DNA of 52,230 nucleotides from Lachnospiraceae bacterium (GCA_900168235.1 FUZG01000018.1:1-52230), one strand, 5' to 3'. Positions 10,021-19,159 are shown, counted from the first letter of the stretch. Numbers and translations: made by a program. The notes: generated from the sequence alone by a model not told the origin.

Positions 10021-12684
10021 TTATTTCTGGAGAGCCTTCAGTCTTTCCTGAACCTCTTCCATCATTTTTTCGTACTTTGCAAGCTTATCCTTTTCCTCCT
10101 GGATCTTTGCTTCCGGAGCCTTTGAAAGGAACTTCTCATTTGCAAGCATATTGTGAGAGCGCTTCAGCTCGCCTTCGAGCTTCTTCTGTTCTTTCTGCAG
10201 ACGCTTGATCTCTTCCCCTATATCAACCAATTCCTTAAGCGGGATGAATACAGTAGCAACACTTGTCACTACAGAAACATCGTCATCTGCTATACCGTTC
10301 TTATCTGCCTGAACATTTACACCTTCAGCACCTGCGAGAGCTGCGAAGAAGAGCTTTCCGTTTTCAAATGCTGAACGCACATCCTCAGCCTCAGAAACGA
10401 CTGTCATATCTACTCTCTTAGAAGGAGCAACATTCATCTCGTTACGAACGTTTCTGATTCCCTTTACGGCTTCACGGATGCAGTCAACATCTGCAGCTTC
10501 GCGTACAAAGTTATATTTATCCTCAAATACTGGCCACTCTGCGATCATTACGGATTCAGGGCTTTCAAGTCCGGTCTCCTCACGTACTGTGCAGTAGATC
10601 TCCTCTGTTACGAAAGGCATGAACGGATGCAGCATCTCAAGAGAGCTGATAAGAACTTCTCTAAGAGTCCAAAGAGCTGCGTTCTGGCTCTTTGCATCAT
10701 CTGTATTGTAAAGTCTCGGCTTAACCATCTCGATGTACCAGTCACAGAGACTCTCCCAGATGAAGTCGTTGATCTTCTGTGCTGCGATACCGAGCTCATA
10801 CTTTTCCATGTTCTCGGTAACGTCACGTACTGTCTCATTGAGACGGCAGAGTATCCAGCGGTCTGCATTCTCGAGCTCATCAAGTGCAGGCTCTGTGATA
10901 ACCTTTCCATCCATGTTCATGAGGATGAAACGTGAAGCATTCCAGATCTTATTTGCAAAGTTACGGCTTGCTTCAACACGCTCATATGAGAAACGCATAT
11001 CATTTCCGGGTGCATTACCGGTGATAAGTGTAAATCTCAGAGCGTCTGCGCCGTATTTATCAATAACATCCAGCGGATCGATACCGTTTCCGAGGGACTT
11101 ACTCATCTTGCGTCCCTGCTCATCACGTACCAGACCGTGGAACAGAACTGTCTTGAACGGCTTGTCCTTCATCTGCTCAAAGCCTGAGAAGATCATACGG
11201 ATAACCCAGAAGAAGATGATGTCATAACCTGTTACAAGAACGTCTGTCGGATAGAAATAATCAAGCTCAGGTGTCTTCTCCGGCCATCCAAGTGTTGAGA
11301 AAGGCCACAGTGCAGAAGAGAACCATGTATCAAGTGTATCGGAATCCTGATGGAAGTGTGTTCCTCCGCATTTCGGACATGTATCAGGCATTTCCTTTGC
11401 AACGACTACTTCACCGCACTCATCACAGTAATATGCCGGGATTCTGTGTCCCCACCAGAGCTGTCTGGAAATACACCAGTCACGGATATTGTCAGTCCAG
11501 TTGAAGTATGTCTTCTTCATACGGTCAGGAATAAGCTTGATGTCGCCGTTTCTGACAGCCTCTGCTGCCGGCTTGATAAGCTCATCCATCTTTACGAACC
11601 ACTGCTGTTTTACAAGAGGCTCGATAGTTGTATGACAACGGTCATGTGTTCCAACATCGTGTGTATAATCTTCGATGCGGACAAGAAGACCCATTCTGTC
11701 AAGTTCCTTTACGATGGCATCACGTGCAGCCATTCTGTCCATGCCCTGATACTTGCCGCCATTTTCGTTAATGGTAGCATCATCGTTCATGATATTGATG
11801 ACAGGAAGGTTCTTTCTCTTTCCTACCTCAAAGTCGTTAGGATCATGTGCCGGTGTGATCTTTACAACACCTGTACCAAACTCAAGATCAACGTATTCGT
11901 CTGCAACGATCGGGATCTCTCTGTTCATGATCGGAAGCATTACTGTCTTGCCGATGAGATCCTTATAACGATCATCTTCCGGATTTACAGCAACCGCAGT
12001 ATCACCGAGCATTGTCTCAGGACGGGTTGTAGCAAATTCGATAAAACGTCCCTCTTCGCCTACTACCGGATACTTGATATGCCAGAGGTGTGAATCCTGT
12101 GACTCATACTCAACCTCAGCATCAGAAATTGTTGTCTGACATACAGGGCACCAGTTTACGATCTTATTGCCCTTGTAGATAAGACCTTTATTGTAAAAGC
12201 CGACAAATACTTCATTTACAGCATTTGAACAGCCGTCATCCATTGTGAAGCGCTCACGGTCCCAATCACAGGAGATACCGAGCTTTTTAAGCTGGGATGT
12301 GATGATTCCGCCGTACTCATTCTTCCATTCCCAGGCACGCTCAAGGAACTTCTCTCTTCCAAGATCTTCCTTGGAAGTACCTTCTTCCTTAAGCTTCTGA
12401 ATGATCTTTACCTCAGTCGCGATGGAAGCGTGGTCTGTACCGGGCTGCCAAAGCGCGTTATATCCCTGCATTCTCTTAAATCTTGTAAGGATATCCTGCA
12501 TTGTGTTATCCAGCGCATGTCCCATATGGAGCTTACCGGTAATATTCGGCGGCGGCATGACGATGGAGAAAGGTTTCTTTCTTTTATCTACCTCAGCATG
12601 AAAATACTTTTTGCTGAGCCATTTTGAGTAAATTCTGTCCTCAATCCCTTTGGGATCGTATGTTTTTGCCAATTCTTTTGCCAT
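10021..12684 (-). CDS. valS: Valyl-tRNA synthetase
   Basis: Class I aminoacyl-tRNA synthetase that charges tRNA-Val. 887 residues, the normal length. Seen: the HIGH-type motif as HMGH (53-56), KMSKS near residue 530 (GRKMSKSLGNG), an editing (CP1) domain between them containing TTRPETMLGDTA, an embedded zinc-knuckle-like CDECGE...CPKCGG segment, and a C-terminal coiled-coil arm (LVDIGEEIKRLQKEQKKLEGELKRS). An AAAGGA ribosome binding site precedes the ATG. The roughly 100-base leader lacks a T-box (no AGGGTGGNACCGCG-type antiterminator), so regulation differs from many Firmicute valS genes. Confidence 0.98.
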   Translation of the reverse strand: MAKELAKTYDPKGIEDRIYSKWLSKKYFHAEVDKRKKPFSIVMPPPNITGKLHMGHALDNTMQDILTRFKRMQGYNALWQPGTDHASIATEVKIIQKLKEEGTSKEDLGREKFLERAWEWKNEYGGIITSQLKKLGISCDWDRERFTMDDGCSNAVNEVFVGFYNKGLIYKGNKIVNWCPVCQTTISDAEVEYESQDSHLWHIKYPVVGEEGRFIEFATTRPETMLGDTAVAVNPEDDRYKDLIGKTVMLPIMNREIPIVADEYVDLEFGTGVVKITPAHDPNDFEVGKRKNLPVINIMNDDATINENGGKYQGMDRMAARDAIVKELDRMGLLVRIEDYTHDVGTHDRCHTTIEPLVKQQWFVKMDELIKPAAEAVRNGDIKLIPDRMKKTYFNWTDNIRDWCISRQLWWGHRIPAYYCDECGEVVVAKEMPDTCPKCGGTHFHQDSDTLDTWFSSALWPFSTLGWPEKTPELDYFYPTDVLVTGYDIIFFWVIRMIFSGFEQMKDKPFKTVLFHGLVRDEQGRKMSKSLGNGIDPLDVIDKYGADALRFTLITGNAPGNDMRFSYERVEASRNFANKIWNASRFILMNMDGKVITEPALDELENADRWILCRLNETVRDVTENMEKYELGIAAQKINDFIWESLCDWYIEMVKPRLYNTDDAKSQNAALWTLREVLISSLEMLHPFMPFVTEEIYCTVREETGLESPESVMIAEWPVFEDKYNFVREAADVDCIREAVKGIRNVRNEMNVAPSKRVDMTVVSEAEDVRSAFENGKLFFAALAGAEGVNVQADKNGIADDDVSVVTSVATVFIPLKELVDIGEEIKRLQKEQKKLEGELKRSHNMLANEKFLSKAPEAKIQEEKDKLAKYEKMMEEVQERLKALQK

Positions 12685-12729
12685 GATTCGTTATGTCCTT
12701 TCATACCGGCATCCTGCCCGGTAAACCCG

Positions 12730-12781
12730 AAAAAAGCGCAGAAATGCACAGTTTGCATACTTTATCATGATAAAATCTGCG
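12730..12781 (-). terminator. Probable terminator after the flippase-like gene
   Basis: CGCAGA / TCTGCG arms enclose two small palindromes (TTTATCATGATAAA and TGCA-aactg-TGCA) and are followed by six T on the minus strand. It starts directly at the stop codon. The short outer stem makes this moderate. Confidence 0.45.
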
Positions 12782-13837
12782 TCAGGATTTGTCAAGGCGG
12801 GCAGAACACAGTCTGTATAATTGCATCACGACAAGATATACGGCACAGAATAATACCATCCCATAAAAGCTTATTGTTCTTGAAAGGAGCATTGACGGCG
12901 CCAGGAATTTTGCACCAAAAATATTTCTAAAAGCAAGCAGGTAGCAGGTTTCATTGATACCTACCGCTCCGGGTATCGGCATCATATCCGCTGCAACAGA
13001 AACCGCTGCCGCCAGCAGGACGATTGTCATAAAATCCGCGCCTTCTAATCCAAATGCACGGAACACGACCCAGGTGACACCAAATCTGCATATCCTCTGA
13101 AATACGCTGAATAAAACAACTCTGTAAAAAATATGCGCATGACGGAGAATATATGCAGAACCTTCACGATAATGCCTCATACTGGACTCCAGCTTCTTTT
13201 TTCTGTAATCCAGATCTCTGATGATATGAAAGTGAGCAAGGATCACATAAAATGCCACTATCGTCTGATGAAGGATACCTCCAAAAACAAGGATTATGAA
13301 CATCAGCAGTACTGACGCTGAGTTAAGAAACAGTCCCAGCCAGAAGAGCCATTTCAGCCTGCCGAAATTTTCTATAAGGCTCCACTTTCCCATAACCGCC
13401 ATTATGCCCATGAGAATGAGCAGAGCCCCTTTATAGGCAATGGCTATTACCATAAGTGTTATGGCTGATGCAGAAAATGGTACACCGTCTTTTTTCATTT
13501 CTACTATCTGCATGGGCTGTCCTCCTGATGCAGAAGGTGTCACTGCGTTGAAATATATCTCTATCAGCACGTACTTTATGCATCTCAGAAAAGATGCCGG
13601 AGCTGATATGGATTTCAATATTTTTCCTATGTTCCAAGCTTCAAATGAAACGAATCCAAGATTCATGAGCACCGCTGCCGCGATCCATTTCATATCCGCC
13701 TTGCGGAGTACGTCTATAGTTTCTTTATAATCAAATCTTGAAAATATTATTGTAAATGTTATGCCTATCAGAAGGATAAGTACACAGACGTATATGGCAT
13801 TTTTCATACCTTCTGACATCTTTTTCTTTTCTGTCAT
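12782..13837 (-). CDS. UPF0104 / LPG-synthase transmembrane-domain family protein (YbhN/AglD-like)
   Basis: A 351-residue protein with about 8 membrane segments. It belongs to the family defined by the flippase half of lysylphosphatidylglycerol synthase (MprF). Seen: the family motif NAVTPSASGGQPMQ near residue 95 and PIPGAVGINE near residue 290. The aminoacyl-transferase half of MprF is absent, so it is not a complete LPG synthase. Members are thought to move or bind lipid-linked molecules. The start codon overlaps the ybaK stop (ATGA), so the two are translationally coupled. Confidence 0.85.
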   Translation of the reverse strand: MTEKKKMSEGMKNAIYVCVLILLIGITFTIIFSRFDYKETIDVLRKADMKWIAAAVLMNLGFVSFEAWNIGKILKSISAPASFLRCIKYVLIEIYFNAVTPSASGGQPMQIVEMKKDGVPFSASAITLMVIAIAYKGALLILMGIMAVMGKWSLIENFGRLKWLFWLGLFLNSASVLLMFIILVFGGILHQTIVAFYVILAHFHIIRDLDYRKKKLESSMRHYREGSAYILRHAHIFYRVVLFSVFQRICRFGVTWVVFRAFGLEGADFMTIVLLAAAVSVAADMMPIPGAVGINETCYLLAFRNIFGAKFLAPSMLLSRTISFYGMVLFCAVYLVVMQLYRLCSARLDKS

Positions 13838-14313
13838 TTTGCCTCGATGTCGGCTACATCCGCTCTAACAACCCGAATTAGATCTGCCGGCGAAAGCTCT
13901 ATGGTGCATCCGACTCTTCCTCCGCTTATATAGATTGTATCGAACGTTTCTGCAGTAGAATCAATAACTGTGCGAAACTGTTTTTTCATACCAAGGGGAC
14001 TGCATCCGCCTCTGATATATCCGGTAAGGGGTGTGAGTTCTTTTACGTGAATGAGTTCTACGTTTTTCTCGCCTACCGCCTTTGCAGCAGCCTTAAAATC
14101 TACTTCTGCCGCAACCGGGAGAACAAACACATAATGCTCTCCGCTCTTTCCTGTTGCGACAAGTGTCTTGAACGAGCGATCAACATCATGTCCTAAAATT
14201 TCCGCACTATGAACACCATCTGTGAACTCTGATGCTTCATAAGTATCAACTTTGTATTCGACTTTATTTCGCTCAAGGATCCTCATTGCATTGGTCTTTG
14301 CTTCCTTTGCCAT
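13834..14313 (-). CDS. ybaK: Cys-tRNA(Pro)/Cys-tRNA deacylase YbaK (EbsC family)
   Basis: A 159-residue YbaK-family trans-editing enzyme that hydrolyses Cys wrongly attached to tRNA-Pro. Seen: the conserved DVDRSFKTLVA segment with the catalytic Lys, GYIRGGCSPLGMKK, and the C-terminal ELSPADLIRV. The start at 14313 (MAKEAKTNAMRIL) has AGGAGA upstream. Longer in-frame starts would run through the promoter region and give residues not typical of the family. Overlaps the flippase-like gene by 4 bases. Confidence 0.92.
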   Translation of the reverse strand: MAKEAKTNAMRILERNKVEYKVDTYEASEFTDGVHSAEILGHDVDRSFKTLVATGKSGEHYVFVLPVAAEVDFKAAAKAVGEKNVELIHVKELTPLTGYIRGGCSPLGMKKQFRTVIDSTAETFDTIYISGGRVGCTIELSPADLIRVVRADVADIEAK

Positions 14314-14343
14314 TCCTGTTCTCCTTTTTTTGTCTTCACGATG

Positions 14344-14352
14344 ATTATAGCA
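14344..14352 (-). promoter_or_regulatory. Extended -10 promoter of ybaK
   Basis: Minus strand TGCTATAAT is a perfect extended -10 (TGnTATAAT), about 30 bases upstream of the ybaK start codon. No convincing -35, which extended -10 promoters do not need. Confidence 0.5.
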
Positions 14353-14356
14353 CAGG

Positions 14357-14389
14357 AAAAGGCAGTTATCCGTACTACGGATCCCTGCC
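14357..14389 (-). terminator. Terminator after ptsI
   Basis: GGCAG/CTGCC outer and ATCCGT/ACGGAT inner stems followed by TTTT on the minus strand. It separates ptsI from ybaK. A second, upstream 11-bp inverted repeat (CTGTTTTTCAG / CTGAAAAACAG, 14401-14439) lies between this and the ptsI stop. Confidence 0.55.
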
Positions 14390-14450
14390 CTCTCTGCTAT
14401 CTGTTTTTCAGTCAAGCCGAAAGACCTGCTGAAAAACAGCCATATTTAAA

Positions 14451-16076
14451 TTATTTGCTGAGATCGATGCTTCTGATCTGCTTTCTCAGCGGAAGCACGC
14501 TGCTTGCGTTTACTGACAGCTCATCAACACCCATTCTGAGGAATGTCTCTGTAAGAGTCAGATCTGCACCAAGCTCACCGCAGATGCCTACCCAGCATCC
14601 GTGACGATGACCTGCTTCGATCGTCATCTGGATCTCTTTAAGAACAGCAGGATGATGTGTATCCATGAAAGGATCCAGCATAGCATTCTGTCTGTCGATA
14701 GCGCAAGTGTACTGTGTGAGGTCGTTTGTACCAAGTGAGAAGAATTCAACTTCCTCTGCGAGTTCGTCTGCGCACATAACAGCAGCCGGAGTCTCGATCA
14801 TGATACCAACCTGAAGACTTCCGATCTTTACGCCCTCGTTCTCAAGCTCACGCTTGCACTCGTTAAGGATCTCCTTACACTCGCGAACTTCTCTTACGCT
14901 TGTGATCATCGGGAACATTACTGCAAGATTACCAAATGCAGATGCTCTGAGGATCGCACGGAGCTGACGCTTGAAGAAATCCTTTCTTGTAAGGCAGATT
15001 CTTACTGCTCTGTAACCAAGTGCCGGATTTTCCTCTGCTGCAAGCTTCATGTAGTCGATAGTCTTGTCCGCACCGATATCACATGTACGGATGACAACAA
15101 GCTTCGGAGCCATTGTCTCAACTACTCTCTTATACGCCTGGAACTGAGTTTCCTCAGACGGATCTGAAGGGCTGTTGAGATAAACAAACTCTGAACGGAA
15201 AAGTCCGATACCCTCGGCATCGTTTGCCTGAACGGCACCCATGTCGTCAGGACCTCCGATATTTGCGTAAACCTTGATGGTCTTTCCATCGATGGTTGTA
15301 TTTGTCTTTCCCTTAAGGTCAAGAAGAAGTGACTCCTTGCGGATGTCCTCAGCCTGCTTCTCCTTAAGTGACTTGATGAGATCCTCTGTAGGATCAACAT
15401 AAACACATGCGTTGTAGCCATCAAGTATAGCTAACTTTCCATCCCAGCTCTCATCGATCTGCTTACACTGGATGAGTGCCGGTACGTTCATGCTTCTTGC
15501 AAGGATAGCTGTGTGTGAATTTGTGCTTCCCTCGCGTGTGATCATACCGAGAAGGAGAGACTTATCAAGCTTTACTGTCTCAGACGGAGCTAGATCCTCT
15601 GCTACGAGGATGCAAGGCTCATCCTTGTCATCTGCTACTGTATCATAGCCAAACAGTACATCAAGCATAGAATTACCAACGTCAAGAACGTCTGCGCTTC
15701 TTGCCTGGAAGTAAGGATCATCCATGTCACTGAACATCTGCGCCATGTTTGCGAATCCCTGACGGACAGCATACTCTGCAGTGCGATTCTGCTCTGCGAT
15801 GATAGACTTTACGGAATCAAGAAGATCATCATCATCGAGCATATCTGCATGAAACTCAAAGATAGCTGCTGTCTCTTCACCTGCTGCGATAACAGCCTTA
15901 TCGTACAGTCTTCTCTGCTCTTCCTGTACCTTAACTCTTGCTTTTTCAAAGCGGTCGAGCTCCGGAATAGGATCTGCAACTGTCTCTTCTGTTACGTTGT
16001 ATTCCTTCGGCTTAAAAATGCGAATCTTACCGATCGCGATCCGATTCAGGACGCTGGTTCCGGTTCCTACCTGCAT
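14451..16076 (-). CDS. ptsI: PTS enzyme I (phosphoenolpyruvate-protein phosphotransferase)
   Basis: Takes phosphate from phosphoenolpyruvate and passes it to HPr for sugar uptake. A 541-residue protein from the ATG at 16076. Seen: the active-site His in REGSTNSHTAILARS near residue 190, the PEP-binding TIM barrel with GLFRSEFVYL, FPMITSVREV, GIMIETPAAV, FSLGTNDLTQY, and the catalytic Cys in GICGELGAD near residue 500. The start is chosen because AGGAGGG lies about 9 bases upstream and just past the ptsH stop. An in-frame start further upstream would lie inside ptsH. Confidence 0.97.
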   Translation of the reverse strand: MQVGTGTSVLNRIAIGKIRIFKPKEYNVTEETVADPIPELDRFEKARVKVQEEQRRLYDKAVIAAGEETAAIFEFHADMLDDDDLLDSVKSIIAEQNRTAEYAVRQGFANMAQMFSDMDDPYFQARSADVLDVGNSMLDVLFGYDTVADDKDEPCILVAEDLAPSETVKLDKSLLLGMITREGSTNSHTAILARSMNVPALIQCKQIDESWDGKLAILDGYNACVYVDPTEDLIKSLKEKQAEDIRKESLLLDLKGKTNTTIDGKTIKVYANIGGPDDMGAVQANDAEGIGLFRSEFVYLNSPSDPSEETQFQAYKRVVETMAPKLVVIRTCDIGADKTIDYMKLAAEENPALGYRAVRICLTRKDFFKRQLRAILRASAFGNLAVMFPMITSVREVRECKEILNECKRELENEGVKIGSLQVGIMIETPAAVMCADELAEEVEFFSLGTNDLTQYTCAIDRQNAMLDPFMDTHHPAVLKEIQMTIEAGHRHGCWVGICGELGADLTLTETFLRMGVDELSVNASSVLPLRKQIRSIDLSK

Positions 16077-16095
16077 ACCTGTGAACCCTCCTGAC

Positions 16096-16353
16096 TCAGA
16101 AATTTTCCTTAAGATACTTCTCGATAGCTTCTGCTGCAGCAGCCTCGTCATCACCTTCAACTGCAACAGTAATTGTCTCGCCCTGCTTGATGCCCATTCC
16201 CATAAGAGCAAGAAGCTTCTTCATATCACAGGACTTATCATCCTTCTTTACAGTTACAGAACTTGCATAGTTCTTTGCTTCCTTCACGAGAAGTCCAGCC
16301 GGACGTGCGTGAATACCTACGGGATCAGTTACTGTAAATGTGAATTCCTTCAT
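16096..16353 (-). CDS. ptsH: Phosphocarrier protein HPr (Lys at position 46)
   Basis: An 85-residue HPr that relays phosphate from enzyme I to sugar-specific EIIA. The active-site His15 is present in the GIHARPAG motif. The helix-2 start, which in Bacillus carries regulatory Ser46 (NAKSIMG), reads DMKKLLALMGMG, so residue 46 is Lys. This HPr should not be a substrate for HPr kinase at that site and could not serve as the usual CcpA corepressor. First gene of ptsH-ptsI, 19 bases before ptsI, with a clear promoter and a roughly 100-base leader. Confidence 0.95.
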   Translation of the reverse strand: MKEFTFTVTDPVGIHARPAGLLVKEAKNYASSVTVKKDDKSCDMKKLLALMGMGIKQGETITVAVEGDDEAAAAEAIEKYLKENF

Positions 16354-16457
16354 GATGTTCCTTTCATCGCCCTTTTCTGTGCTTGAGCACGGGCTTAAGT
16401 AAAATATATTTTCTCTATCCGTCCGCTGAACACAGGGGCGGATTTAATCATTGCATT

Positions 16458-16486
16458 AGTATAGTCACAGATTTAACAATTTTCAA
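16458..16486 (-). promoter_or_regulatory. ptsHI promoter
   Basis: Minus strand TTGAAA (16486-16481), 17 bases, TATACT (16463-16458). It lies about 105 bases upstream of ptsH. The leader contains a GTGCT/AGCAC hairpin near 16381-16395. Confidence 0.72.
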
Positions 16487-16564
16487 GCAAAAGATACTAG
16501 ACACTTTCTAGGGATTATGTGGATTTTCCCAAAATTTTTGTATACATTGGTTATTTTCCGACAT

Positions 16565-18025
16565 TCAATCCATAAAAAGTTTTCTTTTCCGAGCAACCAT
16601 TTCGTCTATTTCGTTCATATAGAGTTCAACGTCTTTATGTGTATCGCACCGCACCGTATTTCCGTCATCCAGAAGGCGCTTTGTTACAGTTCCTGCACCG
16701 ATAGCCACAATGGACTGAACCTCTTCCATCATGAGGATGTTATATAAACCTTCTTTTCCGGGTCTGGAATATCCTGTGTTTTCAAAGTTTCCGCTGATAT
16801 TCTTCTGACGATAGAGATAGTAGGGCACGAGTCCCATGTCTTTCGCTCCCTGTTCCGCGATCTTCATGGTGTTGTCGGTCGTATGGATGCAGTCATATCC
16901 CATCTTGTCGATAACTTCTGCAAGTCTTGATGCCCGCTTTATAGCAAGAGAGTGAACTGTAAGATCATCCGGTCCGAGCTTTTTTATCTCCTCGACGGTA
17001 TTTCGCACATCATCGTCTGTTTCTCCCGGAAGTCCAAGGATCATGTCCATATTTATGTTGTCGAATCCCACTTCTCTCGCATCCACAAATGCTCTTCGTA
17101 CATCATCCACAGAATGATGCCTGCCAATGAGCTTTAATGTCTCATCCTTCATGGTCTGCGGATTTACGGAAAGCCTTGTAACCCCATGCTTTTTCATAAC
17201 CCGGAGCTTTTCTATCGTGATGGAATCCGGTCTTCCCGACTCAACGGTAAATTCTTTTAAGTGCGAGAGATCAAGCTCCTTTTCTAGACAGGTAAAAAGT
17301 CTCTCAAACTGATCCGGAGTAAGTGTTGTAGGTGTTCCGCCGCCTACATAAATGGTGTCTAATGTCTGATCCTTAAATGCTTCTGCCGTGAAGCGGATCT
17401 CTTTTTCCACGCAGTCAAGATACTGATCTACTCTCGACGCCCATGCACCAATGGGGTACGAAGTAAATGAGCAGTAAAGACAAGTAGTAGGGCAGAAAGG
17501 TATGCCTATATAGAGGCTGTATCCATTGTGACGGAAACCTGACAGTATACGTATTTCTCTCTCTGCAATGTCCACTGCAAGGTCATTTTTTTCATCACTG
17601 ACAAGATAAGTGGACCTCATATATTCCTTGGTCTCATCAGCAGAAAGTCCTGACTCCAGACATTTTTTTGCCATATTTGTAGGACGGATTCCGTTTAATG
17701 TTCCCCAGGGCAGTTCTTTTTCAAATCTTTTAGAGAGTACATGATACAGATCTCTTTTCAGGCGGTTTTTCATATCCACCCTCTCTGTATCAGACACGTC
17801 TACGAGCAGAAAAGATGCAAGTCTTTCATCGTTGAAGAAAAGACGGTATGCATATCTTTTTGCATCATGCTCTCCGGGCTCAGTGAAAAGCCCCGTATCT
17901 AAAAGAATCTGCTCTAAGAGCTCCGGCACTACTTTTATACTGATCTCCTCTGCAGGCAAAAACGCTTTTACCAGCGCATAAAGATCATTTCTGAAAACCT
18001 CCCGGCTTATCTCGATCCGGACCAT
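16565..18025 (-). CDS. hemZ: HemZ-type radical SAM coproporphyrinogen dehydrogenase-like protein
   Basis: A 486-residue radical S-adenosylmethionine protein of the HemN/HemZ group. Seen: the 4Fe-4S motif CPTTCLYC (C178, C182, C185), the SAM-binding YVGGGTPTTL, the ESGRPDSI and MDMILGLPGETD motifs of the HemN family, and a HemZ-type N-terminal extension of about 165 residues. HemZ is proposed to act in oxygen-independent haem/porphyrin metabolism. Many clostridial copies occur without a full haem pathway, so the substrate is uncertain. It begins 3 bases after the thiamine pyrophosphokinase stop, so the two are an operon. Confidence 0.88.
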   Translation of the reverse strand: MVRIEISREVFRNDLYALVKAFLPAEEISIKVVPELLEQILLDTGLFTEPGEHDAKRYAYRLFFNDERLASFLLVDVSDTERVDMKNRLKRDLYHVLSKRFEKELPWGTLNGIRPTNMAKKCLESGLSADETKEYMRSTYLVSDEKNDLAVDIAEREIRILSGFRHNGYSLYIGIPFCPTTCLYCSFTSYPIGAWASRVDQYLDCVEKEIRFTAEAFKDQTLDTIYVGGGTPTTLTPDQFERLFTCLEKELDLSHLKEFTVESGRPDSITIEKLRVMKKHGVTRLSVNPQTMKDETLKLIGRHHSVDDVRRAFVDAREVGFDNINMDMILGLPGETDDDVRNTVEEIKKLGPDDLTVHSLAIKRASRLAEVIDKMGYDCIHTTDNTMKIAEQGAKDMGLVPYYLYRQKNISGNFENTGYSRPGKEGLYNILMMEEVQSIVAIGAGTVTKRLLDDGNTVRCDTHKDVELYMNEIDEMVARKRKLFMD

Positions 18026-18028
18026 ACT

Positions 18029-18667
18029 TCAATTCCTTTCAAATTCTCTTTCTTTACACTCATGAATCACGAGAAGCGATCCGTTTCTTACGGTTATCTC
18101 CGCTTCTTCACCTATCAGCATATTGCTGACGCCGAGAGTGATATTGTTTGTCATTACACCGTTTTTCATGGTGTACTTCATGTTCAGGATATCGACACCT
18201 TCAGCTCTGTCGGACAGCGCAAAAATGGATACCATTCCTTCCTCTTCTGCTGATATGCAAAGAGTATCATTGTGAATGACCGTCATCACGGAATCTTTTC
18301 CGTAAAGCCAGCCTCTTGCTCCTTTTTCTGCAAGTCCGGTCAAAGTCTGGATATTTGCGATCGTATGACTTTCCCTGCCTCCGGTTCCTCCGAAGATCCT
18401 GAAGTCTTTATATCCCCGCTCTAATCCTATTCCCACAGAATGGGCGATATCTGTGTCATCTTTTTGTACATTCAGGCAGATAACATTGGGATGATCCGGG
18501 ATTTCTCCGGCTCTAGAATCAAAGTCACCAACTACCATATCAGGTTCGACTCCTGCACTTTTCAGGTGATCGTACCCGCCGTCTGCAGCTATCACAAGGT
18601 CTCCGCTTTCCGGTCTGAGGGATAATCCAAAAAAGTCTCCCGCGCCGACGATAAAACATTTTTTCAT
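18029..18667 (-). CDS. thiN: Thiamine pyrophosphokinase
   Basis: Converts thiamine and ATP to thiamine pyrophosphate. About 212 residues. Seen: AADGGYDHL near residue 29, VVGDFDS, DDTDIAHSV, and the FGGTGGRESHTIANI motif, then the C-terminal thiamine-binding β-domain. The start at 18667 (MKKCFIVGAG) is chosen over an ATG 7 codons upstream because GAGGA lies 6 bases before it. Upstream of hemZ in the same operon. Confidence 0.93.
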   Translation of the reverse strand: MKKCFIVGAGDFFGLSLRPESGDLVIAADGGYDHLKSAGVEPDMVVGDFDSRAGEIPDHPNVICLNVQKDDTDIAHSVGIGLERGYKDFRIFGGTGGRESHTIANIQTLTGLAEKGARGWLYGKDSVMTVIHNDTLCISAEEEGMVSIFALSDRAEGVDILNMKYTMKNGVMTNNITLGVSNMLIGEEAEITVRNGSLLVIHECKEREFERN

Positions 18668-18693
18668 TCTGTTCCTCGTTTTTTCCATAAGTT

Positions 18694-18737
18694 AAAAACT
18701 CCCTGCGAAACAGTGTAAACTGTCATCCACAGGGAGT
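18694..18737 (-). terminator. Terminator after the HPr-like gene
   Basis: ACTCCCTG / CAGGGAGT outer arms with an inner ACAGT/ACTGT stem, followed by a T-run on the minus strand. It makes the HPr-like gene a single-gene transcript. Confidence 0.8.
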
Positions 18738-18793
18738 CAACGCACCGTACTGAGCCAAATACGGTATATATTAATTTCTCCTGAAATCTATAC

Positions 18794-19018
18794 TCAGGCG
18801 ATCGCGAACTTATCGACCATTGCCTCAAAGTTCTGATCATATCCATTGTACTGAACTGTCAGATCTCTGTTAAGATCGAGTCCGAGTACTCCAAGGATTG
18901 ATTTTGCATCAATGATAATGTGATTATAGAACACGTCGATGTCGAAATCGCACTTTCCGCTTGTGCGAACAAATTCTCTGACCTGTTCGGGTTTCAGTCT
19001 GATCTTACGCTCTCTCAT
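18794..19018 (-). CDS. HPr-like (Crh-like) protein lacking the catalytic histidine
   Basis: A 74-residue protein with the second half of an HPr fold. IIIDAKSILGVLGLDL (about residues 34-49) lines up with the Ser46 region of HPr (NAKSIMGVMSLG), giving S40 as the Ser46 equivalent, and DLTVQYNG follows as in the β4 strand. The N-terminal strand region has no GIHARPA motif and no His at the active-site position, so it cannot carry phosphate from enzyme I. This matches the logic of Bacillus Crh, a regulatory HPr relative. The ATG at 19018 has GAGAGG 8 bases upstream. Transcribed alone, between its own promoter and terminator. Confidence 0.8.
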   Translation of the reverse strand: MRERKIRLKPEQVREFVRTSGKCDFDIDVFYNHIIIDAKSILGVLGLDLNRDLTVQYNGYDQNFEAMVDKFAIA

Positions 19019-19131
19019 ATATAACACCTCTCTAAAGCTTTGTCTCAGTTTGAACCCTTTAAATTTATACCCTTAAAACTTGCTTTGAATAAAGCCGGAA
19101 CAACGATCCTCATCTCGAATTCCGAAGAAAG

Positions 19132-19159
19132 ATTATACTACGCACGGATTAATTTACAA
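19132..19159 (-). promoter_or_regulatory. Promoter of the HPr-like gene
   Basis: Minus strand TTGTAA (19159-19154), 16 bases, perfect TATAAT (19137-19132), about 105 bases before the start codon. The AT-rich stretch 19160-19327 holds no gene that I can see. Confidence 0.65.

Noticed and set aside
12685-12781. T-box leader for valS
   Set aside because: The leader is under 100 bases and lacks the conserved antiterminator motif and specifier structure.
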